A DNA stretch of 64,000 nucleotides from Nocardia colli. GTDB lineage: Bacteria > Actinomycetota > Actinomycetes > Mycobacteriales > Mycobacteriaceae. Below the pieces are notes generated by a model that saw nothing but the letters and a program-made list of their open reading frames with translations, was not told the DNA's origin and searched no databases. The position numbers were made by a program, and so were the translations under genes. How positions within the stretch are numbered: position 1 is the stretch's first letter; each line of letters opens with the position of its first letter. Location of the stretch: contig NZ_VXLC01000014.1 of NCBI RefSeq assembly GCF_008704205.1, positions 124,001 through 188,000 of the forward strand, read 5' to 3'. This document shows, piece by piece, positions 1 to 7,611 of this stretch.

Positions 1-503
1 GGCGCCGGTTCAACCTTGAACGATGGTGGTGGGGTGCCGGTGAAATTTTTCGGCCGGAAATTTGAGGTCCGATGCGGGTTCTGGATGGCTTATACGCGTT
101 AATTTTCTGAGTGTCCAGCTTGCTCGGATTTTCCGTCAGAAATTGGGCACGATCCAATTTGTCGCGGTGGGATCCGGGGTGGGGCACGGTGCCTCGGTCC
201 GAGGCTTGGGTAGATGCGAGACGCGTCGGTGACGGGCTAGCTTCCTCCTCGCGGATCATCTTCCGCATGCTGAAGATTCGCTGGACGCTCGCAGCGGGGT
301 TGAATCAGCCGGTCCTGCCGCAGCTTCCGATCGTCTGCCCCGAGCTGCTCCGATAGTGTTGTCCCGGTGGGTGTTCGGCGTCATCGACGCTGGTCCCCGG
401 GCTGAGGAGCTCATCGGAGAGGTATCTCGACGCGTTGTCAAGACCCGAATCTTGGTCTTTCCCTTCGGGTTTTAGGCCGGTCCTGCGGCGGTATAACGGA
501 ATA
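1..503. other. Stretch with no convincing gene
   Basis: The first 500 bases carry only short open frames with arginine/serine-rich, non-protein-like composition on both strands. No RNA gene or clear repeat was recognised. The 3' part probably holds the promoter of the downstream esterase gene; a lone TATAACG element near 492 is -10-like but has no convincing -35 partner. Confidence 0.4.
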
Positions 504-1442
504 GTGGCGGCTTCAAGGGTTTTGGCTTCGCTGGTCGGTGTGTTGATGGTTTCGGCCCTGTCCGTCGGCTCGGCCGCGGCGGCCCCGTCCGGGGCGCGGT
601 TGGTCGAGGAGGCCTCGCTGGGTGGGTCGGTCGCGCGAATGGACGTCTACTCGCCGTCGATGGATCGGGTGGTGACCAACCGGGTGATCCGGGCCGCGGG
701 CGGTCCGGCGCCCACGCTGTATCTGCTCACCGGGATCGGCGGCGGGACCGACGGCATCTCCTGGTGGGACGACACCGACGTCCGGGAGTTCTTCGCGGAC
801 AAGCACGTCAACGTGGTGATGCCGGTGGGCGGCGCGTACAGCCTCTACACCGACTGGCTCGCCGACGACCCGGTCGTCGGCCGCAACCGCTGGCTGACCT
901 ATCTCACGCGCGAACTCCCCGGCGTGCTCGACGCGCAACTCGGCAGCACCGGCCGCAACGCCATCGCCGGGGTGTCGATGAGCGCGGGCTCCGCGGTCGA
1001 CCTCGCGATCCAAGCGCCCGATGTGTACACCGCCGTCGCCGCCTACAGCGGATGTCCCTGGACCGCTGACGCTCTCGGCGTCGCGATGGTCAGCGCCCAG
1101 GTCCTGCGCGGCGGCGGCAACACCGCGAACATGTGGGGGGTGCCGGGTGACGCGATCTGGCGAGCACACGACGCGTTCGCCAATGCCGCTGTGCTGGCCG
1201 GGAAAACGATCTACCTCTCCGCCGCGACCGGCACCCCCGGCGCGATCGATGAAGGCGGACTGGCCTTTCCGCCGATCGAAGCCATCGCGAGCGCGTGCAC
1301 GGCCGCCTTCGCCGACCGGCTCGATCAACTCGGTTTGCCCGCGGTGCACGTCAACCGGCCCGAGGGCGCGCATACCTGGGGGCAGTTCGAGACGGACCTG
1401 CACGATTCCTGGCCGTTGCTGGCCGGTGCGCTCGGCGCGTAA
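504..1442 (+). CDS. Secreted Ag85/esterase-family alpha/beta hydrolase
   Basis: Predicted 312-residue exported serine hydrolase of the esterase D / antigen 85 (PF00756) type, the family that includes mycolyltransferases of mycolic-acid bacteria. A signal peptide spans about residues 1-27 and ends in an AAAAPSG stretch. The nucleophile elbow reads GVSMSAGSA in mid-protein and a GAHTWGQFE stretch near the C-terminus supplies the catalytic His, as in Ag85 proteins. The GTG at 504 was chosen because it places the hydrophobic signal core directly after a short basic start; an in-frame ATG at 435 would add 23 non-signal residues. It could be a true mycolyltransferase or a general lipid esterase; the sequence does not decide this. 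It stands alone before a TetR gene. Confidence 0.8.
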   Translation: MAASRVLASLVGVLMVSALSVGSAAAAPSGARLVEEASLGGSVARMDVYSPSMDRVVTNRVIRAAGGPAPTLYLLTGIGGGTDGISWWDDTDVREFFADKHVNVVMPVGGAYSLYTDWLADDPVVGRNRWLTYLTRELPGVLDAQLGSTGRNAIAGVSMSAGSAVDLAIQAPDVYTAVAAYSGCPWTADALGVAMVSAQVLRGGGNTANMWGVPGDAIWRAHDAFANAAVLAGKTIYLSAATGTPGAIDEGGLAFPPIEAIASACTAAFADRLDQLGLPAVHVNRPEGAHTWGQFETDLHDSWPLLAGALGA

Positions 1443-1587
1443 CCCCCTGACCTCGCCAAAACGGGCAAAGTAGACAATCCTTAGCGTCAGCCGCGGCCCA
1501 TTCGCTCGTCCGCCGCGGCCGATGTCAGCGAAGGATCGGTTGCCTGCTTTACGCTGCTCTCCCGGAGATTCGGCAACCGGAGGATGC

Positions 1588-2184
1588 ATGTCCAGCGAGA
1601 ACGAAACGGTCAGCCGCAAACGGGATTCGGCGGCCACCAGCGCCGCGATTCTGACGGCGGCGCAGGAGCTGTTCGCCGAACGCGGCTACGAGCGGGCGAC
1701 GGTGCGCGACATCGCGACACGGGCCGGGGTGAATCAGGCGTTGTTGTTCCGGTATTTCGGGAACAAGGACGAACTGTTCCGGGCGGCGATCGCCGATCAG
1801 GGGCGGCGCAGGCTGGAAGAGGGGCCGGTCGAAGGGCTGCTGAGCAGGCTGCTGGTCGGGATACTCGAGCCGAGCGGGTCGGTGGCGCAGGAACATTGGT
1901 TGCAGGCGGCGCTGCGCTCCAGTGGGCACGACGAGGGGGCTTCGGCGATTCGCCGCGAGCTGGGGGACGAGTACGTCCGTGCGATGTCCTCGCTCGGTGA
2001 CGATCCCGATAGCGAGCTGTGTGCGGACCTGCTGCTGGCCTGGTTGCTCGGCATCGGCCTGCTGCGCACGGTGCACCGCAGAGAGCCACTGGCCGGCGCG
2101 GATTCGGCCACGGTTGCCCGCCATGTGCTGAAGGCCGCTCAGGCGTTGCTGCCCCGGACGGACGTGAATTTCCCGCCGCTGTAA
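1588..2184 (+). CDS. TetR family transcriptional regulator
   Basis: A 198-residue TetR/AcrR-type repressor. The N-terminal helix-turn-helix is complete: AAILTAAQELFAERGYE followed by TVRDIATRAGVNQALLFRYF and NKDELF at about residues 15-60. The C-terminal ligand-binding part resembles the domain common in actinobacterial TetR proteins, including an EHWLQAALRSSG stretch. The ATG at 1588 was chosen over an in-frame ATG at 1522 because GGAGG lies 5 nt upstream of it. It lies 107 bp upstream of the cytochrome P450 gene on the same strand. An 18-bp perfect palindrome between the two genes is its likely operator, so it probably controls the P450-ferredoxin pair. Ligand unknown. Confidence 0.9.
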   Translation: MSSENETVSRKRDSAATSAAILTAAQELFAERGYERATVRDIATRAGVNQALLFRYFGNKDELFRAAIADQGRRRLEEGPVEGLLSRLLVGILEPSGSVAQEHWLQAALRSSGHDEGASAIRRELGDEYVRAMSSLGDDPDSELCADLLLAWLLGIGLLRTVHRREPLAGADSATVARHVLKAAQALLPRTDVNFPPL

Positions 2185-2233
2185 CGGAATCCGACCGTTG
2201 ACGCGGCATTGTGACCTCCCTAACATGAGGTGT

Positions 2234-2251
2234 TGTAAGCAATTGCTTACA
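2234..2251. promoter_or_regulatory. 18-bp perfect palindrome, candidate TetR operator
   Basis: TGTAAGCAATTGCTTACA is identical to its reverse complement. It sits 40 bp upstream of the P450 start and 50 bp after the TetR stop, the usual place for a repressor of the P450-ferredoxin unit. TetR regulators commonly bind palindromes of this length and AT-rich core. Confidence 0.7.
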
Positions 2252-2291
2252 TCGCTACCGCGCCAGTCGGCGTCGGCCAAGGGAGACCCGC

Positions 2292-3494
2292 ATGACCGTG
2301 AAAACTGAGGTGCGCCAATACCCTTTCGGTGAACCCATCCGCCTGGACATGGATCCGCTGTTCGCCAAGCTGCGCCGCGAGGAACCGACCTCGCGCGTCC
2401 AGCTGCCCTACGGCGACGAGGGCTGGCTGGTGACCCGCTACGCGGACGCCAAGTTGGTGCTCGCCGACCCGCGGTTCAGCCGCGCGGTAACCGTTGACCG
2501 CGAAGACATTCCGCGCACCACGCCGGGCCCGTCGCGGCAGAACTCGTTGCTCAGCATGGACGCGCCCGAACACAGCAGGCTGCGCAAACTGGTCGCCAAG
2601 GCGTTCACCAGCCGCCGGGTCGAGCAGCTGCGCCCGCGCGCCCAGCAGATCGTCGACGAGCGGCTGACCGAGATCGAATCTTGCGGTCCGGTAGCCGATT
2701 TGGTGCAGAGTCTCGCGCTGCCGCTGCCGGTCACCGTCATCTGCGAGATGCTCGGCGTGCCCACCGAGGACCAGCACCGCTTCCGCGACTTCTCCGACAC
2801 CGTGCTGTCCACCACCGCGCACACGCCCGCACAGATCGACGCGGCGCGCGCCTCGCTCGAGGAGTACCTCGCCGAGCTGGTGGCGCAGCGCCGGGCCGAG
2901 CCCACCGAAGACCTGCTCGCCGCGCTGGTCGCCGCCCGCGACAACGACGACCGGCTCACCGAGGAAGAGCTGGTCAACATGGGTATCGGCCTGCTGATCG
3001 CGGGGCACGAGACCACCGCCAACCAGATCGCCAACTTCACCTACGTCCTGCTCAGCGAGCCGCGGCACTGGGAACTGCTGTGCAGCCGGCCGGAACTGGT
3101 GCCCGGCGCGATCGAGGAGCTGCTGCGGTACGTGCAGCTCGGATCGGGCGGGTCCTTCGCTCGCGTCGCCACCGAGGACGTTGTCCTGGGTGACGTCACC
3201 GTGCGGGCAGGGGAGTCGGTGATCGTCAACACCCAGGCCGCCAACCGCGACGAGAGCGTGTTCGACAACTCCGAAGAGCTCGATCTCACCCGAAACAACA
3301 ACCCGCACATGGCGTTCGGCCACGGCATTCACCACTGCCTCGGCGCCCAACTCGCCCGACTGGAGTTGCAGGTCGCGTTAGGCTCACTGCTGCAACGCTT
3401 CCCGACGCTGCACCTCGCGGTCCCGTTCGAGGAAGTACCGTGGAAGACCGGCCTGCTGGTCCGTGGGCCGAAAGCGCTTCCCGTCAGCTGGTAA
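2292..3494 (+). CDS. Cytochrome P450 monooxygenase
   Basis: A complete 400-residue soluble bacterial P450. Visible landmarks are the I-helix oxygen-activation motif AGHETT at residues 237-242, the K-helix ExxR in EELLRY, and the heme-binding loop FGHGIHHCLG at 342-351 with Cys349 as the iron ligand. Size and motifs fit the CYP105/CYP107-like actinomycete classes, which hydroxylate secondary metabolites, fatty acids or xenobiotics; the substrate cannot be read from the sequence. It is 12 bp upstream of a 3Fe-4S ferredoxin that should deliver its electrons. No ferredoxin reductase is adjacent. It is probably repressed by the upstream TetR protein through the palindrome at 2234-2251. Confidence 0.96.
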   Translation: MTVKTEVRQYPFGEPIRLDMDPLFAKLRREEPTSRVQLPYGDEGWLVTRYADAKLVLADPRFSRAVTVDREDIPRTTPGPSRQNSLLSMDAPEHSRLRKLVAKAFTSRRVEQLRPRAQQIVDERLTEIESCGPVADLVQSLALPLPVTVICEMLGVPTEDQHRFRDFSDTVLSTTAHTPAQIDAARASLEEYLAELVAQRRAEPTEDLLAALVAARDNDDRLTEEELVNMGIGLLIAGHETTANQIANFTYVLLSEPRHWELLCSRPELVPGAIEELLRYVQLGSGGSFARVATEDVVLGDVTVRAGESVIVNTQAANRDESVFDNSEELDLTRNNNPHMAFGHGIHHCLGAQLARLELQVALGSLLQRFPTLHLAVPFEEVPWKTGLLVRGPKALPVSW

Positions 3495-3506
3495 GGGGAA
3501 ACTGTT

Positions 3507-3737
3507 ATGGCAGAACAGAAGTGGCGGATCGAAGTAGATCGTGGGGCCTGCCTCGGCTCTGGCATGTGCACCGGCCTGGCCCCCGAACACTTCACCCTCG
3601 TCGACGGCCGCTCCAGCCCGATCGCCGAGGTCGTCCAGCCCGACGACCTGCTCATCGACGCCGCCGAATCCTGCCCGATCGAAGCGATCCTGGTCCGCGC
3701 GGCCGACACCGGAGAGATCCTCAGCCCCGAGCAGTGA
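3507..3737 (+). CDS. 3Fe-4S ferredoxin partner of the P450
   Basis: A 76-residue ferredoxin of the small actinobacterial type that pairs with P450s. Three cluster cysteines are visible: Cys15 and Cys21 in CLGSGMC and Cys56 in ESCPIEAI. The second position of a classical CxxCxxC motif is a glycine, so it should bind a 3Fe-4S rather than a 4Fe-4S cluster. It follows the P450 after 12 bp and is closed by a strong hairpin, so the two genes form one transcription unit. An electron donor (ferredoxin reductase) must come from elsewhere. Confidence 0.95.
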   Translation: MAEQKWRIEVDRGACLGSGMCTGLAPEHFTLVDGRSSPIAEVVQPDDLLIDAAESCPIEAILVRAADTGEILSPEQ

Positions 3738-3739
3738 AC

Positions 3740-3769
3740 GGTAGAGCCCCTCGTCGCAGGGGCTCTACC
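3740..3769 (+). terminator. Hairpin terminator after the P450-ferredoxin unit
   Basis: A perfect 12-bp inverted repeat, GGTAGAGCCCCT and AGGGGCTCTACC around a 6-nt loop, starts 3 nt after the ferredoxin stop. There is no U-tract, as is usual for high-GC actinobacteria. Confidence 0.85.
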
Positions 3770-3853
3770 CGCCTGCATTGCCGCGCAAGGTCACTGACCA
3801 CCCACCTCCGTGTGCTACCACCACATCGCCGGTCGCCGCCCTACGCTGCAAGA

Positions 3854-4213
3854 ATGATCGAGTTCGGCGCCCGAACCCGCCGCCTCCCCGCCCCACCCCC
3901 CATCGTCTGGGAGTCCCTGACCACCCCCCGACGCCCCGAGGCCCGCCCATGGCTCGACCTCCTCCCCGACGAGATCGAACCCAAAGTCCTAGCAGCCGAA
4001 AGCCCCCACCACGTCATCTGGTCCTCCCTCTGGCCCACCAGACCCGACGACCAAATCCACTTCCACCTGACCCCCACCGAATCCGGCGAAACCCTCCTGA
4101 ACTTCACCCTGCTCACCCCCACCGAACCCCCCGACCAAAGCAAAACCGGCCACCTCCGCCGCCGCCTCAACCACCTCCTCTTCGCGAACCTCCGCTACTC
4201 CTACGGTCAATAA
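3854..4213 (+). CDS. SRPBCC-superfamily (polyketide cyclase-like) protein
   Basis: A 119-residue protein with features of the START/SRPBCC (Bet v1-like) fold: an N-terminal IEFGARTRRLPAPPPIVWESL segment, a central WLDLLPDEIEP, and a C-terminal TLLNFTLLTP strand followed by a long basic helix. Members bind small hydrophobic ligands; no catalytic function can be assigned. Codon use is strikingly C-rich at third positions compared with neighbours. Its stop overlaps by 7 bp the 3' end of the convergent CYTH gene. A much longer open frame extends upstream, but the ATG at 3854 gives the family-like N-terminus. Confidence 0.65.
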   Translation: MIEFGARTRRLPAPPPIVWESLTTPRRPEARPWLDLLPDEIEPKVLAAESPHHVIWSSLWPTRPDDQIHFHLTPTESGETLLNFTLLTPTEPPDQSKTGHLRRRLNHLLFANLRYSYGQ

Positions 4214-4794
4214 GCGCCTGCCCCCGATCCTGGATCGGATTCCGTCGCCGGGTACTCGAACAACAGCGTCGGCTCGGCGAGGATGTCCCGTCCCGTTTCG
4301 CTCTTGTAGATCTCGTCCACGCTGCCGAACCTGGCTTCGGCGTAGTCCAGATCCAAGCGCGCCGCCGCTAGACGCACGGCAGCTTCGCTCGGGCCCTCGA
4401 TCTCCAGAAATGTCGGCAAACCAGGCCAGGTATCCAGGTCGAACACCACCTCGCCTAATTGCCACTCCTCGCGATAGTTCTCCTGGTACCGAACCTGCCG
4501 CAATCCGAGTTCGACCAGGATTTCGCCCATGGCGTGGACGTCTCCCACGGTGGTTTCGATTTCCGTGGTGCCGTCGATAGTCGTGGCGTCCGTGACCTGC
4601 TTGAGGGTCAACGTGCAGCGAGACCCCTCGTCGCGCAGGCGGACCCATGCACCACGAGTAAGTGCATCGTTGTCGAATATCTTGCGAGTCAACAGTGTTC
4701 GCGGAAATGACTTGATCGCGCCGAGCTGCGTGAGCTTGGCGCGCATACCCTCGATGTCTACTGACAGGAATTTCGCCTCGTACTCGTGCTTCAT
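4207..4794 (-). CDS. CYTH domain protein (class IV adenylate cyclase / triphosphatase type)
   Basis: A 195-residue CYTH-fold protein. The signature ExExK-type strand is MKHEYEAKFL at the N-terminus, followed by WVRLRDEG (basic triphosphate-binding strand), TLTLKQ, and acidic metal-binding strands in the second half (VVFDLDTWPGLPTFLEIEGPSE). The family hydrolyses or cyclises triphosphorylated substrates in a tunnel-shaped beta barrel. The protein could be a thiamine-triphosphatase-like enzyme, inorganic triphosphatase or CyaB-like cyclase; the sequence alone does not separate these. It is 24 bp downstream of the DUF5753 regulator gene and may be cotranscribed with it. Confidence 0.85.
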   Translation of the reverse strand: MKHEYEAKFLSVDIEGMRAKLTQLGAIKSFPRTLLTRKIFDNDALTRGAWVRLRDEGSRCTLTLKQVTDATTIDGTTEIETTVGDVHAMGEILVELGLRQVRYQENYREEWQLGEVVFDLDTWPGLPTFLEIEGPSEAAVRLAAARLDLDYAEARFGSVDEIYKSETGRDILAEPTLLFEYPATESDPGSGAGAY

Positions 4795-4818
4795 TGCTGC
4801 TGTAACCCGCCCTCTCGG

Positions 4819-5667
4819 TTAGCGCCCTTCGGTGCTGCGCCGCCAGTCGAGGGCGGTCCTGATCAGCTCGCGGACGGCGTCGCCGTAGACGGCCTGTTTC
4901 GCGAGTGTTTCGAATGCTCTTCCGTAGGTTGCGATTTCACGCGGCTGGGTGATGGTCATCTCGGCTGTGACGTTCTCGACCATCACTCTGCGGTTGTCGA
5001 AGATGATGAAGTTCGACATCGGGACTCGGTATGTGGCTTCCGCTGGAATGACACCGACGGTAACCCTGGGCATGCCGATGACAGCTAGTAGGCGATCCAG
5101 TTGCCCGATCATCACGTGATCGTTGCCGACGGTGGTTCGTAAGGCCTGCTCGGCGAGGACGAAATGGAAACGATGATTGCGCCGGTAGAGTATTTGCTGT
5201 CGTTCGAGTCTCTTCGAGACACCTTCGTCCAGATCGTTCGGTACTTTCTGGAACGAGATGACGTTGCGGAGGACTTCTTCCGCGTACTCTGCGGTCTGGA
5301 GCAGGCCGGGTATCAGGTATGGGTGATAGAGCCGCATGAACTCGGCTTCGGCTTCGATCTTCAGGGATGCCTGTTGTCGCCGCTTGACGCCGGTGCCGAG
5401 CACTCGCCGCCACTCCAGGTACGCGGCCTCGATATTGCGTGCCGTGGCAATCAGATCAGGTATCTGATTCTCTGCGCCGGCATGGGTGCACCAGGCTCTG
5501 ATATCCGCTTCCGTGGGCTTCGTCTTCCCATACTCGATCTTCGAGACCTTGGTCTGATGCCATCCGGTTCGGCGGGCCAGTTCGGTGCCGGAGAGCCCCG
5601 CATCCTGGCGAAGCTCCCGGAGTCTGGCTCCGAGAGCTTCTTTGGCCTCGTGAGGCGAGTCCGTCAC
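4819..5667 (-). CDS. XRE-type regulator with DUF5753 domain
   Basis: A 282-residue actinobacterial DNA-binding protein. The N-terminal helix-turn-helix covers about residues 11-70 (LRELRQDAGLSGTELARRTG, then WHQTKVSKIEYGKTKP). The rest is a DUF5753 domain with the typical YLIPGLLQTAEYA stretch. This architecture (Scr1/WhiJ-like) is abundant in Streptomyces and Nocardia, usually beside a small DUF397 or DUF6879 protein, and in some cases behaves as the antitoxin-like half of a pair that affects development. Here its start overlaps the DUF6879 stop by 4 nt, so translation is coupled. Confidence 0.92.
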   Translation of the reverse strand: MTDSPHEAKEALGARLRELRQDAGLSGTELARRTGWHQTKVSKIEYGKTKPTEADIRAWCTHAGAENQIPDLIATARNIEAAYLEWRRVLGTGVKRRQQASLKIEAEAEFMRLYHPYLIPGLLQTAEYAEEVLRNVISFQKVPNDLDEGVSKRLERQQILYRRNHRFHFVLAEQALRTTVGNDHVMIGQLDRLLAVIGMPRVTVGVIPAEATYRVPMSNFIIFDNRRVMVENVTAEMTITQPREIATYGRAFETLAKQAVYGDAVRELIRTALDWRRSTEGR

Positions 5668-6218
5668 TGCTGGTTATATTCCGCCAACGGAACGGCCGTC
5701 GACCAAACGCGTTCCTTCACAGCGCGAATGTATTCGACTATCCGAGGATCGGTTGTGACGGCTCCGCCGACCCAACGACCGGAAGGTTCGAACAAGGTGA
5801 AGGCAACCACCGCATCATCGAAGATCCACCAATCATCGGTTGTCAGATCGGCGGGGTCGATCAGATGGCGTGGTAAGTAGCGAACGTCTTCGCCTGCCTC
5901 AACATTGAGGCGAGCAACATGCTTTGCGTAGCTGGTGTAGTCGTTGTGTGGGACGCTCACGATTCGTGCCCGATTGACCGCCACGCCCCGACCGGTTGTC
6001 TCACGGACGTGGTTCAACCACGGCTGAAACCATCCATAGTCTTCGGGTTCATCCGCCAGGTATTTGCGAAGGGGCTCGTACTCCGGCGTGTAGTAGGCGT
6101 CTTTCACCTCGAGGTGGAAGGCTTCTCGTTTCGCCTCGAGGAAGAGCGCGAGGAACGTGTCATCGTGCGTGAGGAGCACCCGTAGAACATCCTTCCGGCC
6201 TTCGGGACTTCGACGCAT
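5664..6218 (-). CDS. DUF6879 family protein
   Basis: A 184-residue protein matching the DUF6879 family found next to DUF5753 regulators. Recognisable stretches are HDDTFLALFLEAKREAFHLE near residue 18, a YTPEYEPLRKYLA segment, DDWWIFDD in the middle, and a C-terminal VWSTAVPLAEY. Its biochemical role is unknown; in related loci such a partner may act as effector or be controlled by the neighbouring XRE protein. The 3' end overlaps the regulator start by 4 nt. No signal peptide or membrane segment. Confidence 0.85.
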   Translation of the reverse strand: MRRSPEGRKDVLRVLLTHDDTFLALFLEAKREAFHLEVKDAYYTPEYEPLRKYLADEPEDYGWFQPWLNHVRETTGRGVAVNRARIVSVPHNDYTSYAKHVARLNVEAGEDVRYLPRHLIDPADLTTDDWWIFDDAVVAFTLFEPSGRWVGGAVTTDPRIVEYIRAVKERVWSTAVPLAEYNQQ

Positions 6219-6241
6219 GTTTCGTCGTCGTAGATGTCCAT

Positions 6242-6490
6242 CTACGACAACGATTCCGCGTCCGCGACCGGCCGCCCGGACAGGGTGAACGTACCGCGAC
6301 CCGTGTCGGTCATCGCCGCCCCGATGAACGTGTCAGGCGGCACGTAGCCGAGTAGCAGGTGTGGAATTTCGATGGTCTCCGGGACATCGGTCTTCCATCC
6401 CTGCACGACATAGGTGTCTTGATCCGTGGCGTATACGGACGGACAACCGCCGCCCTCCGTGCCGCCCTTGCCGAGGAACTTCAGCCGCAT
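6242..6490 (-). CDS. Small conserved-type hypothetical protein
   Basis: An 82-residue protein beginning MRLKFLGKGGTEGGGCPS, with YATDQDTYVVQGWKT and an IPHLLLGYVPPDTF stretch. I recognise the style from small proteins adjoining DUF5753/DUF6879 loci in actinobacteria but cannot name a function. The start at 6490 was preferred to 6511 because it gives the glycine-rich family-like N-terminus. It is the first gene of the three-gene minus-strand operon, 23 bp before the DUF6879 gene. Confidence 0.7.
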   Translation of the reverse strand: MRLKFLGKGGTEGGGCPSVYATDQDTYVVQGWKTDVPETIEIPHLLLGYVPPDTFIGAAMTDTGRGTFTLSGRPVADAESLS

Positions 6491-6711
6491 GATGACTCCC
6501 CTCAGATTCAAGCGCGACTATGCTCGCGCTCTCTCCATTGTCCCCGTGCGAAGCGCAGATTCATCGCTGATGGCTGGATTTGAGCATAGCTGAGCATGGA
6601 CCTGGCAGTACGCCTCGAGCAGTTCGTAGCGTCATGGCTGGCGCTTGGGACTGGTGCCGTTCAACCCCGTCCCGAGCTGCCGGCCAACAAAGAGTCGAAT
6701 GGGGTGAATCG

Positions 6712-7044
6712 ATGAGCCGACCGACGGCGATCGGGTATTTGCGGCGGGATGTCTCCGGCTATTCGCAGCCGTGGCATGAGACTCAGATCCGCAGTTTGGC
6801 AAAGCGATTGGGGTATGAGTTGGCGAAGACGGTGGTGTTCGGTGCGGAGACCGACGAACCGGTCGAGCGCTTGTTGAATGTGGTTCGCGCCGTTGGGGCC
6901 GAAGCCGTCGTCGTGCCCGATGCCGAGCATTTCGGTGGCAAGGTGCCGGAGCGGGTGGTGCGGGTGTGTGACGTGATCACGGTGTTGCCGCATTACACCT
7001 ATGCGCGGTCGTATGCGTCGCCGTTTCTCGTGGATGGTGCGTGA
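6712..7044 (+). CDS. Resolvase N-terminal-like single-domain protein
   Basis: A 110-residue protein beginning MSRPTAIGYLRRDVSGYSQ, reminiscent of the YxRVS start of serine-recombinase catalytic domains, followed by HETQIRSLAKRLGYEL and a beta-alpha pattern (AVGAEAVVVPDAEHFGG) like the resolvase core. There is no C-terminal DNA-binding domain and the conserved arginine/serine pattern is altered, so strand exchange activity is doubtful. The ATG at 6712 follows a GGGG stretch with short spacing; an upstream in-frame ATG at 6580 has poor coding character. Such stand-alone proteins appear common in Nocardia; function unknown. Confidence 0.7.
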   Translation: MSRPTAIGYLRRDVSGYSQPWHETQIRSLAKRLGYELAKTVVFGAETDEPVERLLNVVRAVGAEAVVVPDAEHFGGKVPERVVRVCDVITVLPHYTYARSYASPFLVDGA

Positions 7045-7046
7045 AC

Positions 7047-7448
7047 TCAGGGGAGTTCGCCGGATTGGTGGAGGTGGTCGAAGATGAGTTGGTCGACGGG
7101 GGAGACGTGGGGGCGGTCGGCGTAGGTGAGCCAGACGATTTCGTCGATTTCGCTGCTGGGGGTTGGGGTTCCGTGGTGGTCGGCGGTGTAGCAGGTCATT
7201 TGGACGGTGGTGCCGGCCGGGTGGCCGTGGGCTGGGGCGCGGAAGGTGCCCAGGTGGGTGGCGGTGGTGGGATTCAGGGTGATGGCGAGTTCTTCGGTGA
7301 TTTCTCGGATGAGGGTGTCGAGGTCGGTCTCGCCGGGTTCGCGTTTGCCGCCGGGGATGTAGTAGACGTCTTTGCCGTGTGAGCGGGTGCTGAGGATTCG
7401 GCCGTGTACCAGGTGAATCCAGGCGATTTTGTCGATTGTGGTGTTCAT
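7047..7448 (-). CDS. NUDIX hydrolase
   Basis: A 133-residue NUDIX pyrophosphohydrolase. The Nudix box is readable as GGKREPGETDLDTLIREITEEL, matching Gx5Ex7REUxEE with alanine in place of the last glycine. N-terminal WIHLVHGRILSTRS and an IDEIVWL strand after the box are typical of the MutT-like branch, which hydrolyses oxidised nucleotides or other nucleoside diphosphate derivatives. The ATG at 7448 was chosen because the upstream in-frame extension lacks coding character and overlaps the divergent TerD gene region. The stop is 2 bp from that of the convergent resolvase-like gene. Confidence 0.88.
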   Translation of the reverse strand: MNTTIDKIAWIHLVHGRILSTRSHGKDVYYIPGGKREPGETDLDTLIREITEELAITLNPTTATHLGTFRAPAHGHPAGTTVQMTCYTADHHGTPTPSSEIDEIVWLTYADRPHVSPVDQLIFDHLHQSGELP

Positions 7449-7611
7449 CAGGATGCCCTCGTCGGTGAGTGGGTCACACATCTTCGGTGACACGGTAATC
7501 CGCTGAAACAGAGCAGCGGCCGACTGTCGGGTGTTCGGGGGACAGACACCGGAAGTCCTGGTTGGGAAACTCGTCGGGCGAGCGTGTCGAATCGCGAGAA
7601 GGGTGATCGCT

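Noticed and set aside
111..356. 81-residue plus-strand frame at the window start
   Set aside because: Tryptophan/arginine-rich composition with no motif and no ribosome-binding site; not distinguishable from chance.
6712..7044. Evidence of a mobile element (serine recombinase)
   Set aside because: The protein is a single degenerate domain, with no attachment sites, inverted repeats or other mobility genes nearby.
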